A stretch of DNA of 64,000 nucleotides from Streptomyces griseosporeus (GTDB lineage Bacteria; Actinomycetota; Actinomycetes; Streptomycetales; Streptomycetaceae), in the NCBI RefSeq assembly GCF_014656055.1, contig NZ_BNBR01000006.1, forward strand, positions 310,001 to 374,000. The letters run 5' to 3'. A program made the position numbers and the translations under genes. The notes beneath the pieces are model-generated. The model saw only the letters and a program-made list of their open reading frames with translations, did no database searches and was not told the DNA's origin. Shown in pieces: positions 53,330 through 61,404 of the stretch. Position 1 is the first letter of the stretch. Each line of letters starts with the position of its first letter.

Positions 53330-54205
53330 GCCGCCCGCTTCTCGGCCAGTGTCGTGCTTCCACGACCCGAGTCAAGGGCGCTCCACTCCGCTGCGCTGCG
53401 CTCCGCGTCGCCTACGGCGATCGGCCTACCGGCCGACCCTTGACACGGGCCGCGGAATCACGGGGAAGAAGCGAGCGAGCGGCCCGGAAAGCGGGTGGCC
53501 GAGGCGAGCCCACCCCTACCGGCGCTGCGTAGTCCCGCCGATTGCCGGGACGCGACCGCGCCTCGCCAGCACGCCGGGTCGGCTTAGCGGCTATCCGCCG
53601 GTGGTGGCGGGTGCGCACCCCCACCCCACCAGCACGCCGGGAGGGCTCGGCGGCCACCCGCCGGTGGGCCGGTGGGCGGCGATCGGCGGCGATTGGGACG
53701 AAGCTTCCATGTGCGCCACCCCCAGCCCGGGCCCGAGGCCCCTCGCATGCAAGGTCCGCGCCAATCATGCCCATCACCCCTCCCGAGCACCCGCTCCCCA
53801 CCACCGAAAGCCGCCGAACCCACCCGGCGTCCTCGTGAGGTGCGGACGCGCCACCCCCACCGGCGGACAGCCGCCGCACCCGTCCGGCGTGCAAGCGAGG
53901 CGCGACCGCGCACCCCCCACCTGCCGTCAGCCGCCAAGCCGTCCCGGCGTGCAGGCGAGGCGCGAACGCGTCCCCCAGCCCACGGCCACAGGTCAACGCC
54001 GCCAAGGGCCCGAAGGGGTCGGGCCCCCCGCTCCCCTCCGGCCGCTCGCTCGCTTCTCCCCCGTGCTGGAGCGGGGTGTGTCAAGGGGCGGCCGGCAGGC
54101 CGATCGCCGTCAGGCGACGCGGAACGCAGCGCAAGCGGAGTGGAGCGCCCTTGACTCACCCCGCTCCAGCACGACAATGGCCCAGAAGCGAGCGGCCCCA
54201 CGGTC
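53330..54205. repeat. Large inverted-repeat element built of about 60-bp units
   Basis: The left arm (about 53330-53690) and the inverse of the right arm (about 53815-54205) align along most of their length. The outer core is almost perfect: 53369-53446 against 54078-54157, both starting GAGTCAAGGGCGCTCCACTC when read inward. Inside each arm are tandem units with 60-bp period (CCGGCGTGCAAGCGAGGCGC-type words at 53824, 53884, 53944; inverse copies around 53570-53660). All frames through it are Arg/Gly-rich and lack domains. No transposase or target duplication was recognised. It sits between a surface protein gene and a truncated regulator gene. Confidence 0.75.
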
Positions 54206-54304
54206 ACCTCACCACGCCGGTCGCCTTCCCCACCGCCTCCCGCAACAGCCCCCCTTCCACGAACGGCACCCTCGCCGACGGTTCCGACCGCCAGACCAAC
54301 GGCC

Positions 54305-54526
54305 ATGTCACGCCGGTCAGCGCCGGTATGCCGACGTACGCGCGAAATTCTGGAGACGACCGAGCACAGTCGGCTCGCCTACGTAGAAGGGCCTAGCGGC
54401 GGCTACTTCGTCAGTGAACAGCCGGACCTCACAGAGCTGTTCGCCCGGTATGGCATTCTGCGAGCGCAGGCTCTCAGCCCCGAGGAGTCCGCCAAGCTGA
54501 TCGAAGAGGTGGCACAGGGACTATGA
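54305..54526 (+). pseudogene. 3' remnant of an XRE regulator (DUF5753 C-terminus)
   Basis: From about codon 15 the frame reads ILETTEHSRLAYVEGPSGGYFVSEQPDLTELFARYGILRAQALSPEESAKLIEEVAQGL, the usual end of Streptomyces helix-turn-helix/DUF5753 regulators. The 200 or more residues that should precede it, including the XRE HTH, are missing, and the inverted-repeat element ends about 150 bases upstream. The remnant still overlaps the DUF397 gene as ATGA, as in intact pairs. It is probably a gene truncated by rearrangement at the repeat. Confidence 0.75.
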
Positions 54527-54891
54527 GCGCGGACCTCCAATGGTTCAAGAGCAGCTATAGCGGCGACCAGGGGGAATGCCTGGAGGTCGCCCTGGAATGG
54601 ATGAGGTCGAGCTGGAGTGACGGCGAGGGCGAATGCGGAGAGATAGCCTCCTCGACTCACACCATCCACATCCGCGACTCCAAGAACCCCACCACGCCCC
54701 ACCTCACCATCTCCCCCACTGCCTGGGCCGCCTTCCTGCGGAACAGTGCGGCCATGACGGACACGGTGAACGCGGCCCTGGAGGGTGCCATCAAGCGCCG
54801 TAAGCGAGCGTCCTTTCTGGGCTGGCTGGCAGAAGGTGGGCTGCCGGACCTCACTGGCCCGATCGAGCGCCCGGCCGACACCCGGCAGTGA
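54523..54891 (+). CDS. DUF397 protein with duplicated DUF397 motif
   Basis: 122 residues from ATG 54523, overlapping the XRE remnant stop by 4 bases. The first motif is LQWFKSSYSGDQGECLEVA, and a second diverged copy follows at once: LEWMRSSWSDGEGECGEIA, then IHIRDSKNP and LTISPTAWAAFL. DUF397 proteins normally pair with an XRE/DUF5753 regulator and behave like its small partner (BldB-, WhiJ- or toxin-antitoxin-like). Here the partner is truncated, so the gene is an orphan. Confidence 0.85.
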   Translation: MSADLQWFKSSYSGDQGECLEVALEWMRSSWSDGEGECGEIASSTHTIHIRDSKNPTTPHLTISPTAWAAFLRNSAAMTDTVNAALEGAIKRRKRASFLGWLAEGGLPDLTGPIERPADTRQ

Positions 54892-54977
54892 GCCACCGTC
54901 CTGCCATACGACGGCGACTACCCCGGATGAGGACCCCCCTTGCTTCGAGCGCACTCCACGTCGTTGGCTGAGTAACC

Positions 54978-55973
54978 ATGAAGTACACGCAGCTCGGACG
55001 CACCGGACTCAAGGTCAGCCGACTCGTCCTCGGCACGATGAACTTCGGTCCTCAGACCGACGAGGCCGACAGTCACGCCATCATGGACGCGGCGCTGGAC
55101 GCGGGGATCAACTTCTTCGACACCGCCAATGTGTACGGCTGGGGCGAGAACAAGGGCCGTACCGAGTCGATCATCGGCAACTGGTTCGCCAAGGGTGGCG
55201 GGCGGCGCGAGAAGACCGTCATCGCCACCAAGGTGTACGGCAACATGGACCCGGACGGCGGCGCCGTCTGGCCCAACCACGACAAGCTCTCCGCGGTGAA
55301 CATCCGGCGGGCCGTGGACGCGTCGCTGAAGCGGCTGCAGACGGATTACATCGACCTGTACCAGTTCCATCACATCGATCGGGCGACCCCGTTCGAGGAG
55401 ATCTGGCAGGCCATCGACGTCCTGATCCAGCAGGGCAAGATCCTCTACGTCGGCTCCAGCAACTTCCCCGGCTACAAGATCGCCCAGGCCAACGAGATCG
55501 CCGCCCGCCGCGGCGGGACCATCGGACTGGTCAGCGAGCAGTGCCTGTACAACCTCTTCGAGCGCCGCGCCGAGATGGAGGTCATCCCGGCCGCGCAGGA
55601 CTACGGCCTCGGCGTCATCCCGTGGTCGCCGCTGCACGGCGGCCTGCTCGGCGGTGTGATCAAGAAGGAGGCGCAGGGCGGGCGCCGGACCAGTGGCCGG
55701 GCCGCCGAGACGCTCGCCGATCCGGCGAAGCGCGCGCAGCTCCAGGCCTACGAGGACCTGGTCGACAAGCACGGCCTGGAGCCCGGCGAGGTCGCCCTGG
55801 CCTGGCTGCTGACCCGGCCCGGCGTCACCGGACCGATCGTGGGCCCGCGGACGGCCGAGCAGCTTCAGTCGGCGCTCAGGGCGTCCGAGCTGGAGCTGAG
55901 CGAGGAGCTGCTGGGCGCGCTGGACGACGTGTTCCCGGGTCCGGGGCCGTCCCCGGAGGCCTTCGCCTGGTAG
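54978..55973 (+). CDS. Aldo/keto reductase
   Basis: 331 residues. The catalytic tetrad is visible: Asp and Tyr in FFDTANVYGWGENKGRTE, Lys in VIATKVYGN, His in DLYQFHHIDR. GLGVIPWSPLHGGLLGG and the C-terminal VGPRTAEQLQSALRASELELS supply NADPH-binding residues. This is the YajO/Tas-like (AKR11/AKR13) branch, which reduces aldehydes and ketones. No ribosome binding site of note; the mRNA may be short-leadered. Followed by a hairpin at 56009-56034. Confidence 0.92.
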   Translation: MKYTQLGRTGLKVSRLVLGTMNFGPQTDEADSHAIMDAALDAGINFFDTANVYGWGENKGRTESIIGNWFAKGGGRREKTVIATKVYGNMDPDGGAVWPNHDKLSAVNIRRAVDASLKRLQTDYIDLYQFHHIDRATPFEEIWQAIDVLIQQGKILYVGSSNFPGYKIAQANEIAARRGGTIGLVSEQCLYNLFERRAEMEVIPAAQDYGLGVIPWSPLHGGLLGGVIKKEAQGGRRTSGRAAETLADPAKRAQLQAYEDLVDKHGLEPGEVALAWLLTRPGVTGPIVGPRTAEQLQSALRASELELSEELLGALDDVFPGPGPSPEAFAW

Positions 55974-56008
55974 GCGAGCCGAAGAGCAGGCAGGATCGCG
56001 CGACGGTG

Positions 56009-56034
56009 GTCGGCACAGGTTTCTACCTGCCGAC
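56009..56034. terminator. Hairpin between aldo/keto reductase and the small peptide gene
   Basis: GTCGG-(CA)-CAGGT-TTCT-ACCTG-CCGAC forms a 10-bp stem with a 2-base bulge. It covers the stop codon of the convergent 29-residue gene. Confidence 0.6.
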
Positions 56035-56112
56035 CGCCGCCGCCACGATCACCACCACGAACATCAGCACGAGCGCACCGGCCATGATCCGGTTCCGGGT
56101 CTTCGGGTCCAC
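56023..56112 (-). CDS. 29-residue conserved single-helix membrane peptide
   Basis: GTG 56112 opens a 29-codon frame that begins VDPKTRNRIMAGALVLMFVV and ends in TAG. A polar, basic head (DPKTRNR) is followed by one membrane helix of about 18 residues. Minus-strand TAGGCT ends 6 bases before the GTG, a leaderless-promoter spacing, so it is probably expressed on its own. The sequence resembles small MDPKxRNRIM peptides remembered from other Streptomyces. Function is unknown. It starts 9 bases after the ThpR stop codon. Confidence 0.65.
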   Translation of the reverse strand: MDPKTRNRIMAGALVLMFVVVIVAAAVGR

Positions 56113-56121
56113 GCCCCGAGC

Positions 56122-56694
56122 CTAACCGGCCCCGCCGAGCGGCCAGCGCGCGACCGCCTCGTAACGGGGCTCCTCGCCGGGCACCCCCGAGCGGGGCAGC
56201 CGGCTGCGGACCAGGACCAGCTCCTCCACCGTCCACGGCTGCCCGGCGAAGGTGCGCAGCGCCTCCACGTACGGTCGTACGTCCACGGCGCGGCGGCTGC
56301 GCGCGACCGTGAGGTGGGCCTTGTAGCGTCGGTGCTCCCCCATGTCCACGCCCGCCCTGCGGCCCGCCGCCTCGGCCCGGTCGGCGAGCAGCCCCAGCGT
56401 CGTCACGTCGCCGTCGGCGCCGGTCCACAGGGCGCGGCCGTGCCCGAACTGGCCGCCGCCGCTCAGCGCCAGCGAGAACGCCTCCGTGCGGTGCGCGGCG
56501 CGCTCCAGCCTGGCCGACAGCTCCGGCACCACGTCGTCGGCCACCTCGCCGTAGAAGGCGAGGGTGAAGTGCCAGCCGGGGCGGCCCGTCCAGCGCAGCG
56601 CGTCCGCGTCGGGCAGTGTCCGCAACCCGGCCACGGCGGCGGCCAGTTCCTCGGTGGCCGGGTCCGGGGGCAGTATGGCGGCGAAAAGTCTCAT
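56122..56694 (-). CDS. thpR: RNA 2',3'-cyclic phosphodiesterase
   Basis: 190 residues from ATG 56694. The two HxT motifs of the 2H phosphoesterase superfamily are in WHFTLAFYGEV and YKAHLTVARSRR, and RLFAAILPP opens the protein. ThpR (formerly LigT) hydrolyses 2',3'-cyclic phosphates on RNA and may act on other cyclic phosphates. Length is normal. Divergent from the GNAT gene, with 51 bases between starts. Confidence 0.92.
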   Translation of the reverse strand: MRLFAAILPPDPATEELAAAVAGLRTLPDADALRWTGRPGWHFTLAFYGEVADDVVPELSARLERAAHRTEAFSLALSGGGQFGHGRALWTGADGDVTTLGLLADRAEAAGRRAGVDMGEHRRYKAHLTVARSRRAVDVRPYVEALRTFAGQPWTVEELVLVRSRLPRSGVPGEEPRYEAVARWPLGGAG

Positions 56695-56745
56695 GCCCCC
56701 GATAATTACCGGCGGGCGGCTTCCGCGCCCGGCAGCATGGGCGCC

Positions 56746-57264
56746 ATGACCGACATCACGATCAGGGCCGGAGGGCCCGCCGACATACCGGCCGTGCTCG
56801 GCCTCTTCGACGGGGCCATGGAGTGGCTGGTGGCGCAGGGGCGGACCGGGCAGTGGGGGACCGAGCCCTGGTCGACCAGCCAGGGCACGGTGGACATCGT
56901 CACGCACTACCTGACGAAGGGGCAGCCGTTCGTCGCGGAGGCGGGCGGGGTGCCGGTCGGTACGCTCACGCTCACCGAGGGGCCGGGGCCATATCTGCCG
57001 CCCGCCGGTGAGCCCGAGCGGTATGTGCATCTGCTGGTCACCGACCGGCGGCTGAAGGGGCGCGGCATCGGCGGCGCGCTGCTCGCGCACGCCGTGGCGG
57101 AGACCCGGCGGGCGGGCGTCGCGCTGCTGCGGGTCGACTGCTACGCCGGGGACGACCGCAAGCTGGTCGCGTTCTACGAGCGCAACGGCTTCACCCCGAC
57201 CGAGACGTACACCGGCGAGGACGGCTGGCCCGGCCAGGTCCTCGCCCGGCGTGTACTCCCCTGA
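56746..57264 (+). CDS. GNAT acetyltransferase
   Basis: 172 residues from ATG 56746 (ATG 56737 is an in-frame alternative). The acetyl-CoA loop LVTDRRLKGRGIGGALLAHAVAETRRAG and the C-terminal DRKLVAFYERNGFTPTETY are typical. The mid-segment PYLPPAGEPERYVHLLVTDRR resembles the antibiotic/aminoglycoside-type GNATs only loosely. Substrate is unknown. Probably leaderless or with a very short leader. Confidence 0.88.
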   Translation: MTDITIRAGGPADIPAVLGLFDGAMEWLVAQGRTGQWGTEPWSTSQGTVDIVTHYLTKGQPFVAEAGGVPVGTLTLTEGPGPYLPPAGEPERYVHLLVTDRRLKGRGIGGALLAHAVAETRRAGVALLRVDCYAGDDRKLVAFYERNGFTPTETYTGEDGWPGQVLARRVLP

Positions 57265-57274
57265 CAGCCGGTCC

Positions 57275-58618
57275 TCACGCCGCCGCCGTCAGTTCCTCCC
57301 GGCGCTCCCTCGGCACGAACCGCACGTGCGGGTGGCCGCCGTTCCAGCCGACCGACAGGCGCAGGCCGCCGACGCGGGCCAGGACCAGGGCGATGGCCGT
57401 GGCGGCCAGGGCCGAGATCACGCCGCCGACGGCGAGGCCGGCCCGGACGCCGTACGCGTCGGTGATCCATCCGGCGATGGGCGCGCCGACGGGCGAGCCG
57501 CCCATGAACACCATCATGTAGAGGGCCATCACCCGGCCGCGCATGGCCGGGTCGGTGGCCATCTGGACGCTGGTGTTGGCGGTGACGTTGACCGTCATGC
57601 CGAACATCCCGATGGGTGCCATGAGCAGGGCGAACAGCCACAGCGACGGGGCGAGCGCGGCGACCGTCTCCAGGACGCCGAAGGTCACCGCGGCCGTGAT
57701 CAGCACCCGCATCCGGGCCGTGCCGCGCCGGGCGGCGAGCAGGGCGCCCGCGAGGGAGCCGACGGCCATGAGGGTGTTGAAGAGGCTGTAGGAGCCCGCG
57801 CCCGCGTGGAAGACGTCGTCGGCGAAGGCCGACAGGTACACGGGGAAGTTGAAGCCGAAGGTGCCGATGAACCCGACGAGGGCGATCGTCCAGATCAGTT
57901 CCGGGCGGCCCGCGACATAGCGCAGGCCCTCCCTGAGCTGGCCCTTGCCGCGCGGGGCGCGCTCGACGACGTGCAGTTCGCGGGAGCGCATCAGCAGCAG
58001 TCCGGCGATGGGCGCGACGAAGGACAGCCCGTTGAAGAGGAAGGCCCAGCCGGTGCCGACGCCGGTGATCATCAGGCCGGCGACGGCCGGGCCGACGAGG
58101 CGGGCCGACTGGAAGTTCGCGGAGTTCAGGCTGACGGCGTTCTGCAGCTGGTCGCGGCCGACCATCTCGGTCACGAAGGACTGGCGGGCCGGGTTGTCGA
58201 CGACCGTGGCGAGGCCGACGAGGAACGCGGCGAGGTAGACGTGCCAGACCTGGACGTGCCCGGTGAGGGTGAGGGCGGCCAGGGCGAGGCCGGTGACGGC
58301 CATCGAGGACTGGGTGAACAGCAGCGTGCGGCGCTTGGGGAGGCGGTCCACGAGGACGCCGCCGTAGAGGCCGAAGAGCAGCATGGGCAGGAACTGCAGC
58401 GCGGTGGTGAAGCCGACGGCGGTGGCGGAGCCGGTGAGGCTGAGCACCAGCCAGTCCTGGGCGATGCGCTGCATCCAGGTGCCGGTGTTGGAGACGACCT
58501 GGCCGAGGAAGAAGAGGCGGTAGTTCCTGATCTTCAGCGAGCTGAACATCGAGGAGGTGCGGGTGGGGGTAGTAGGGGTCGGTGCGGGGGCGGAAGGTGT
58601 TCCGGTTCCCGTACTCAA
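57275..58618 (-). CDS. MFS multidrug-type transporter (ENTS/MFS_3 group)
   Basis: 447 residues from TTG 58618 with AAGGAGG 8 bases upstream. The typical opening MFSSLKIRNYRLFFLGQVVSNTGTWMQRIAQDWLVLSLTGS and LVDRLPKRRTLL place it in the MFS_3/enterobactin-exporter-like group with 12 helices. The MarR gene ends 27 bases upstream on the same strand, so the two form an operon in which MarR should control an efflux pump. ATG 58549 is the other start but lacks a ribosome binding site. Confidence 0.9.
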   Translation of the reverse strand: MSTGTGTPSAPAPTPTTPTRTSSMFSSLKIRNYRLFFLGQVVSNTGTWMQRIAQDWLVLSLTGSATAVGFTTALQFLPMLLFGLYGGVLVDRLPKRRTLLFTQSSMAVTGLALAALTLTGHVQVWHVYLAAFLVGLATVVDNPARQSFVTEMVGRDQLQNAVSLNSANFQSARLVGPAVAGLMITGVGTGWAFLFNGLSFVAPIAGLLLMRSRELHVVERAPRGKGQLREGLRYVAGRPELIWTIALVGFIGTFGFNFPVYLSAFADDVFHAGAGSYSLFNTLMAVGSLAGALLAARRGTARMRVLITAAVTFGVLETVAALAPSLWLFALLMAPIGMFGMTVNVTANTSVQMATDPAMRGRVMALYMMVFMGGSPVGAPIAGWITDAYGVRAGLAVGGVISALAATAIALVLARVGGLRLSVGWNGGHPHVRFVPRERREELTAAA

Positions 58619-58645
58619 AAGCGTTCGCCTCCTTGTGGTACGTCC

Positions 58646-59083
58646 TTACAGATGCGCGAGCTTCTCCAGCACGGGGGCGGCTGCGCGCAGCTTCGCCCAC
58701 TCGTCCTCGTCGAGGTTCTCCACCAGGGCGGCCAGGAAGGCGTTCCGCTTGGCGCGGCTCTCGGCGAGCATGGCCTCGGCCTGTTCGGTCTTGCTGACGA
58801 CCTTCTGGCGCCGGTCCTCGGGGTGCGGCTCCAGCCGGACCAGTCCCTTGGCCTCCAGCAGGGCGACGATGCGGGTCATCGACGGCGGCTGGACGTGCTC
58901 CTTGCGGGCCAGCTCACCGGGGGTGGCCTTGCCGCAGAGGGAGAGGGTGCCGAGCACCGACATCTCGGTGGGGCTCAGCGACTCGTCGACTCGCTGGTGC
59001 TTGAGCCGACGCGACAGGCGCATCACGGCGGAGCGCAGGGCGTTCACGGCGGCGTCGTCGTCGCCATGGGTGAGGTCCGGCAT
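58646..59083 (-). CDS. MarR-family transcriptional regulator
   Basis: 145 residues from ATG 59083. The winged helix reads LSPTEMSVLGTLSLCGKATPGELARKEHVQPPSMTRIVALLEAKGLVRLEPHPEDRRQKVVSKTEQ, with the conserved DxR wing tip (PEDRRQK). TACGCT about 7 bases upstream of the ATG makes a leaderless mRNA likely. Operator-like repeats overlap that promoter. The gene leads an operon with the MFS efflux transporter and probably represses both, responding to the pump's substrate. Confidence 0.92.
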   Translation of the reverse strand: MPDLTHGDDDAAVNALRSAVMRLSRRLKHQRVDESLSPTEMSVLGTLSLCGKATPGELARKEHVQPPSMTRIVALLEAKGLVRLEPHPEDRRQKVVSKTEQAEAMLAESRAKRNAFLAALVENLDEDEWAKLRAAAPVLEKLAHL

Positions 59084-59087
59084 GTCT

Positions 59088-59115
59088 TTAGCGTAACTCA
59101 TTACTCTGACTAACA
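59088..59115 (-). promoter_or_regulatory. MarR promoter/operator
   Basis: TTAGCGTAACTCATTACTCT (59089-59108), then GACTAA, is an imperfect palindrome (TTAG...CTAA outside, GTAA...TTAC inside) in an unusually AT-rich patch. It includes the likely -10 (TACGCT on the minus strand). It is a likely autoregulatory MarR site. Confidence 0.55.
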
Positions 59116-59173
59116 ACCACCGGGGGTGGGCGGGTATGCCCGTGACTCCGGCCACTGATGCGCCGGGTGACCA

Positions 59174-59190
59174 CCGAATCACTCATTCGG
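59174..59190. promoter_or_regulatory. Hairpin/operator before the ribbon-helix-helix gene
   Basis: CCGAAT-CACTC-ATTCGG is a perfect palindrome 58 bases upstream of ATG 59249. Small RHH proteins usually autoregulate through such sites; no direct evidence. Confidence 0.4.
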
Positions 59191-59248
59191 GTGATCGCAG
59201 AGCGGAACGTGACACACCGCCCGGAACACTGCGGCGACCCTCGTGTGC

Positions 59249-59431
59249 ATGGGGACCAGCGTGCTCAGCCTGCGGATAGACGGGGAGCTGCTCGAACGGC
59301 TCCGGCACCACGCGGCGAAAAGAGGAATGAGCGTCCAGGACTATGTCGTCCGGACGCTCATTCGCGATGACTTCGACGAGCGGTTCCAGGCCGCCGTCGA
59401 GGAGACGGAGAAGTTCTACGGGCTCACCTAG
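59249..59431 (+). CDS. Ribbon-helix-helix (Arc/CopG-type) protein, orphan antitoxin-like
   Basis: 60 residues from ATG 59249. The beta-strand VLSLRIDGELLERL and helices KRGMSVQDYVVRTLIRDDFDERF match the MetJ/Arc fold of antitoxins and small repressors. Such proteins dimerise and bind palindromic DNA. No toxin frame (RelE/PIN/MazF-like) lies within 1 kb on either side, so it may be a solitary regulator. High codon bias supports expression. Confidence 0.82.
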   Translation: MGTSVLSLRIDGELLERLRHHAAKRGMSVQDYVVRTLIRDDFDERFQAAVEETEKFYGLT

Positions 59432-59461
59432 GCCCCGGTCAGAGCCTAGGCACCCCCGGCA

Positions 59462-60913
59462 TCAGGTCAGGCCCAGCGCCGGCATCAGGTAGTAGAAGGC
59501 GAACACCGCCGAGACCACGTACATCGCCGCCGGGACCTCCTTGGCCCGGCCGGCCGCCAGGCGCAGCAGGGTGAAGGTGATGAAGCCCATGCCGATGCCG
59601 TTGGTGATCGAGTAGGTGAACGGCATCATCAGCATCGTCACGAACGCCGGGATCGCGATGGTGTGGTCGGCCCAGTCGATCTCCTTGACGGAGCCGGCCA
59701 GGATCAGGAAGCCGACCGCGACGAGCGCGGGCGTGGCCGCCTGGGACGGGACCATCGTGGCGATCGGCGTCAGGAACAGGGCCACGGCGAACAGCGAGCC
59801 GGTGACCACGTTGGCCAGGCCGGTGCGCGCACCCTCGCCGACGCCCGCCGTGGACTCCACGAAGCAGGTGGTGGCCGAGGAGGAGCTGGCGCCGCCCGCG
59901 GCGACCGCGATGCCGTCGACGAAGAGGACCTTGTTGATGCCGGGCATCTGGCCCTGGGCGTCGGTCAGCTTGGCCTCGTCGGAGACGCCCATGATCGTGC
60001 CCATGGCGTCGAAGAAGCAGGACAGCAGCACGGTGAAGACGAACAGGACACCGGTCAGCACGCCGACCTTGTCGAAGCCGCCGAACAGGCTGACCTGGCC
60101 GACCAGGCCGAAGTCGGGGGTGGCGACCGGGTTGCCCGGCCACTTCGGGACGGTCAGACCCCAGGCCTGGCCGCCGGCGACCGCCTCGATGATCACCGCG
60201 ACGACCGTCATGGCGACGATCGAGAGCAGGATCGCACCGGGCGTCCGGCGCACGATCAGCGCGAACGTCAGCAGCGCGCCGAGGATGAAGACGAGGACCG
60301 GCCAGCCGGTGAGGTGACCGGTGCCGCCGAGCTGGAGCGGGACGGTGGTGTGCGCGGCGTCCGGGATCCGGCTGACGAAGCCGGAGTCGACCAGGCCGAT
60401 CAGCATGATGAACAGGCCGATACCGATCGAGATGGCCTTGCGCAGGCCGAACGGCACCGCGTTCATCACCCGCTCGCGCAGACCGGTGGCGACCAGCAGC
60501 ATGACCACGAAACCGGCGAGGACCACCATGCCCATCGCGTCCGGCCAGGACATGCGCGGGGCGAGCTGGAGGGCGACGACCGAGTTCACGCCGAGACCGG
60601 CGGCGAGCGCGATCGGGACGTTGCCGATGACGCCCATCAGCAGGGTGGTGAACGCCGCCGTCAGCGCGGTGGCGGTGACCAGCTGGCCGTTGTCCAGCTG
60701 ATGGCCGTACATGTCCTTCGCGCTGCCGAGGATGATCGGGTTCAGCACGATGATGTACGCCATCGCGAAGAAGGTGGCGAGACCGCCCCGGACCTCGCGT
60801 GCAAGGGTGCTGCCGCGCTCCGAGATCTTGAAGTAGCGGTCGAGGGCGCCGTAGGCGGGCGCCTTGCCCGGCTGCTCGGGCGCGGGGACCTTGGCGGGGG
60901 CCGAGGTGGACAT
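59462..60913 (-). CDS. NCS2-family purine permease (AzgA-like)
   Basis: 483 residues from ATG 60913 with AGGAA 7 bases upstream. The opening YFKISERGSTLAREVRGGLATFFAMAYIIVLNPIILG and the signature FVFTVLLSCFFDAMGTIMGVSDEAKL, SSSATTCFVESTAGVGEGARTGLANVVTG are typical of the adenine/guanine/hypoxanthine-proton symporters (NCS2, AzgA branch). About 13 helices. It imports purine bases. It is divergent from the DUF2530 gene. Confidence 0.93.
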   Translation of the reverse strand: MSTSAPAKVPAPEQPGKAPAYGALDRYFKISERGSTLAREVRGGLATFFAMAYIIVLNPIILGSAKDMYGHQLDNGQLVTATALTAAFTTLLMGVIGNVPIALAAGLGVNSVVALQLAPRMSWPDAMGMVVLAGFVVMLLVATGLRERVMNAVPFGLRKAISIGIGLFIMLIGLVDSGFVSRIPDAAHTTVPLQLGGTGHLTGWPVLVFILGALLTFALIVRRTPGAILLSIVAMTVVAVIIEAVAGGQAWGLTVPKWPGNPVATPDFGLVGQVSLFGGFDKVGVLTGVLFVFTVLLSCFFDAMGTIMGVSDEAKLTDAQGQMPGINKVLFVDGIAVAAGGASSSSATTCFVESTAGVGEGARTGLANVVTGSLFAVALFLTPIATMVPSQAATPALVAVGFLILAGSVKEIDWADHTIAIPAFVTMLMMPFTYSITNGIGMGFITFTLLRLAAGRAKEVPAAMYVVSAVFAFYYLMPALGLT

Positions 60914-61026
60914 TTGTGAGTTCCTACGAACAGAAGTGGTCAGAGGCAAACGGTTTCAGTATGAACATATGAGTTCCTTGATTGCCATCTCCGCGCGTAG
61001 ACCTGATCGCGGCCTAAACTGACCCC

Positions 61027-61308
61027 ATGGCGAAGTGGACCCCCAAGCACGAGGCGCCGGAGCCCCTGGAGGGCCCCGTGGTCGCCACCATCACCGGCGG
61101 CACGATCGTGTGGTTCGTCCTCTTCCTGGCCCAGCTCCCCTTCTACGGCTGGTTCGACGACCACGGCCACACCTGGTGGGTGTGGACCTGCCTGGCCGGC
61201 GGCGGGCTCGGCCTCATCGGCATCTGGTACGTGCGCAAGCGGGACGCCGCCATCAAGCGGGCCGCGGCCCGCGAGGAGACCCCGGGCGAGCCCACCCCGG
61301 CTGAATAG
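61027..61308 (+). CDS. DUF2530 small membrane protein
   Basis: 93 residues with two membrane helices (IVWFVLFLAQLPFYGW and WWVWTCLAGGGLGLIGIWYV) and a charged C-terminus. It matches the actinobacterial DUF2530 family, which lies next to NCS2 permeases in many Streptomyces. Function is unknown. A short AT-rich region upstream suggests a divergent promoter. Confidence 0.85.
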   Translation: MAKWTPKHEAPEPLEGPVVATITGGTIVWFVLFLAQLPFYGWFDDHGHTWWVWTCLAGGGLGLIGIWYVRKRDAAIKRAAAREETPGEPTPAE

Positions 61309-61404
61309 CCTGTACAACCACGGCAGGACACCCGGTCCTCCCCAGGTCGGATCTTCCGGGCACTCGGCGGGTGAAGCCGTGAAACCGCACGTACCGTCGA
61401 ATGC

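Noticed and set aside
53584..54306. Arg/Gly-rich frames within the inverted-repeat element (both strands)
   Set aside because: Their composition follows the 60-bp units in every frame; no start signal, codon bias or domain supports translation.
59249..59431. Toxin-antitoxin module
   Set aside because: Only the ribbon-helix-helix half is present; no toxin frame was found within 1 kb on either side.
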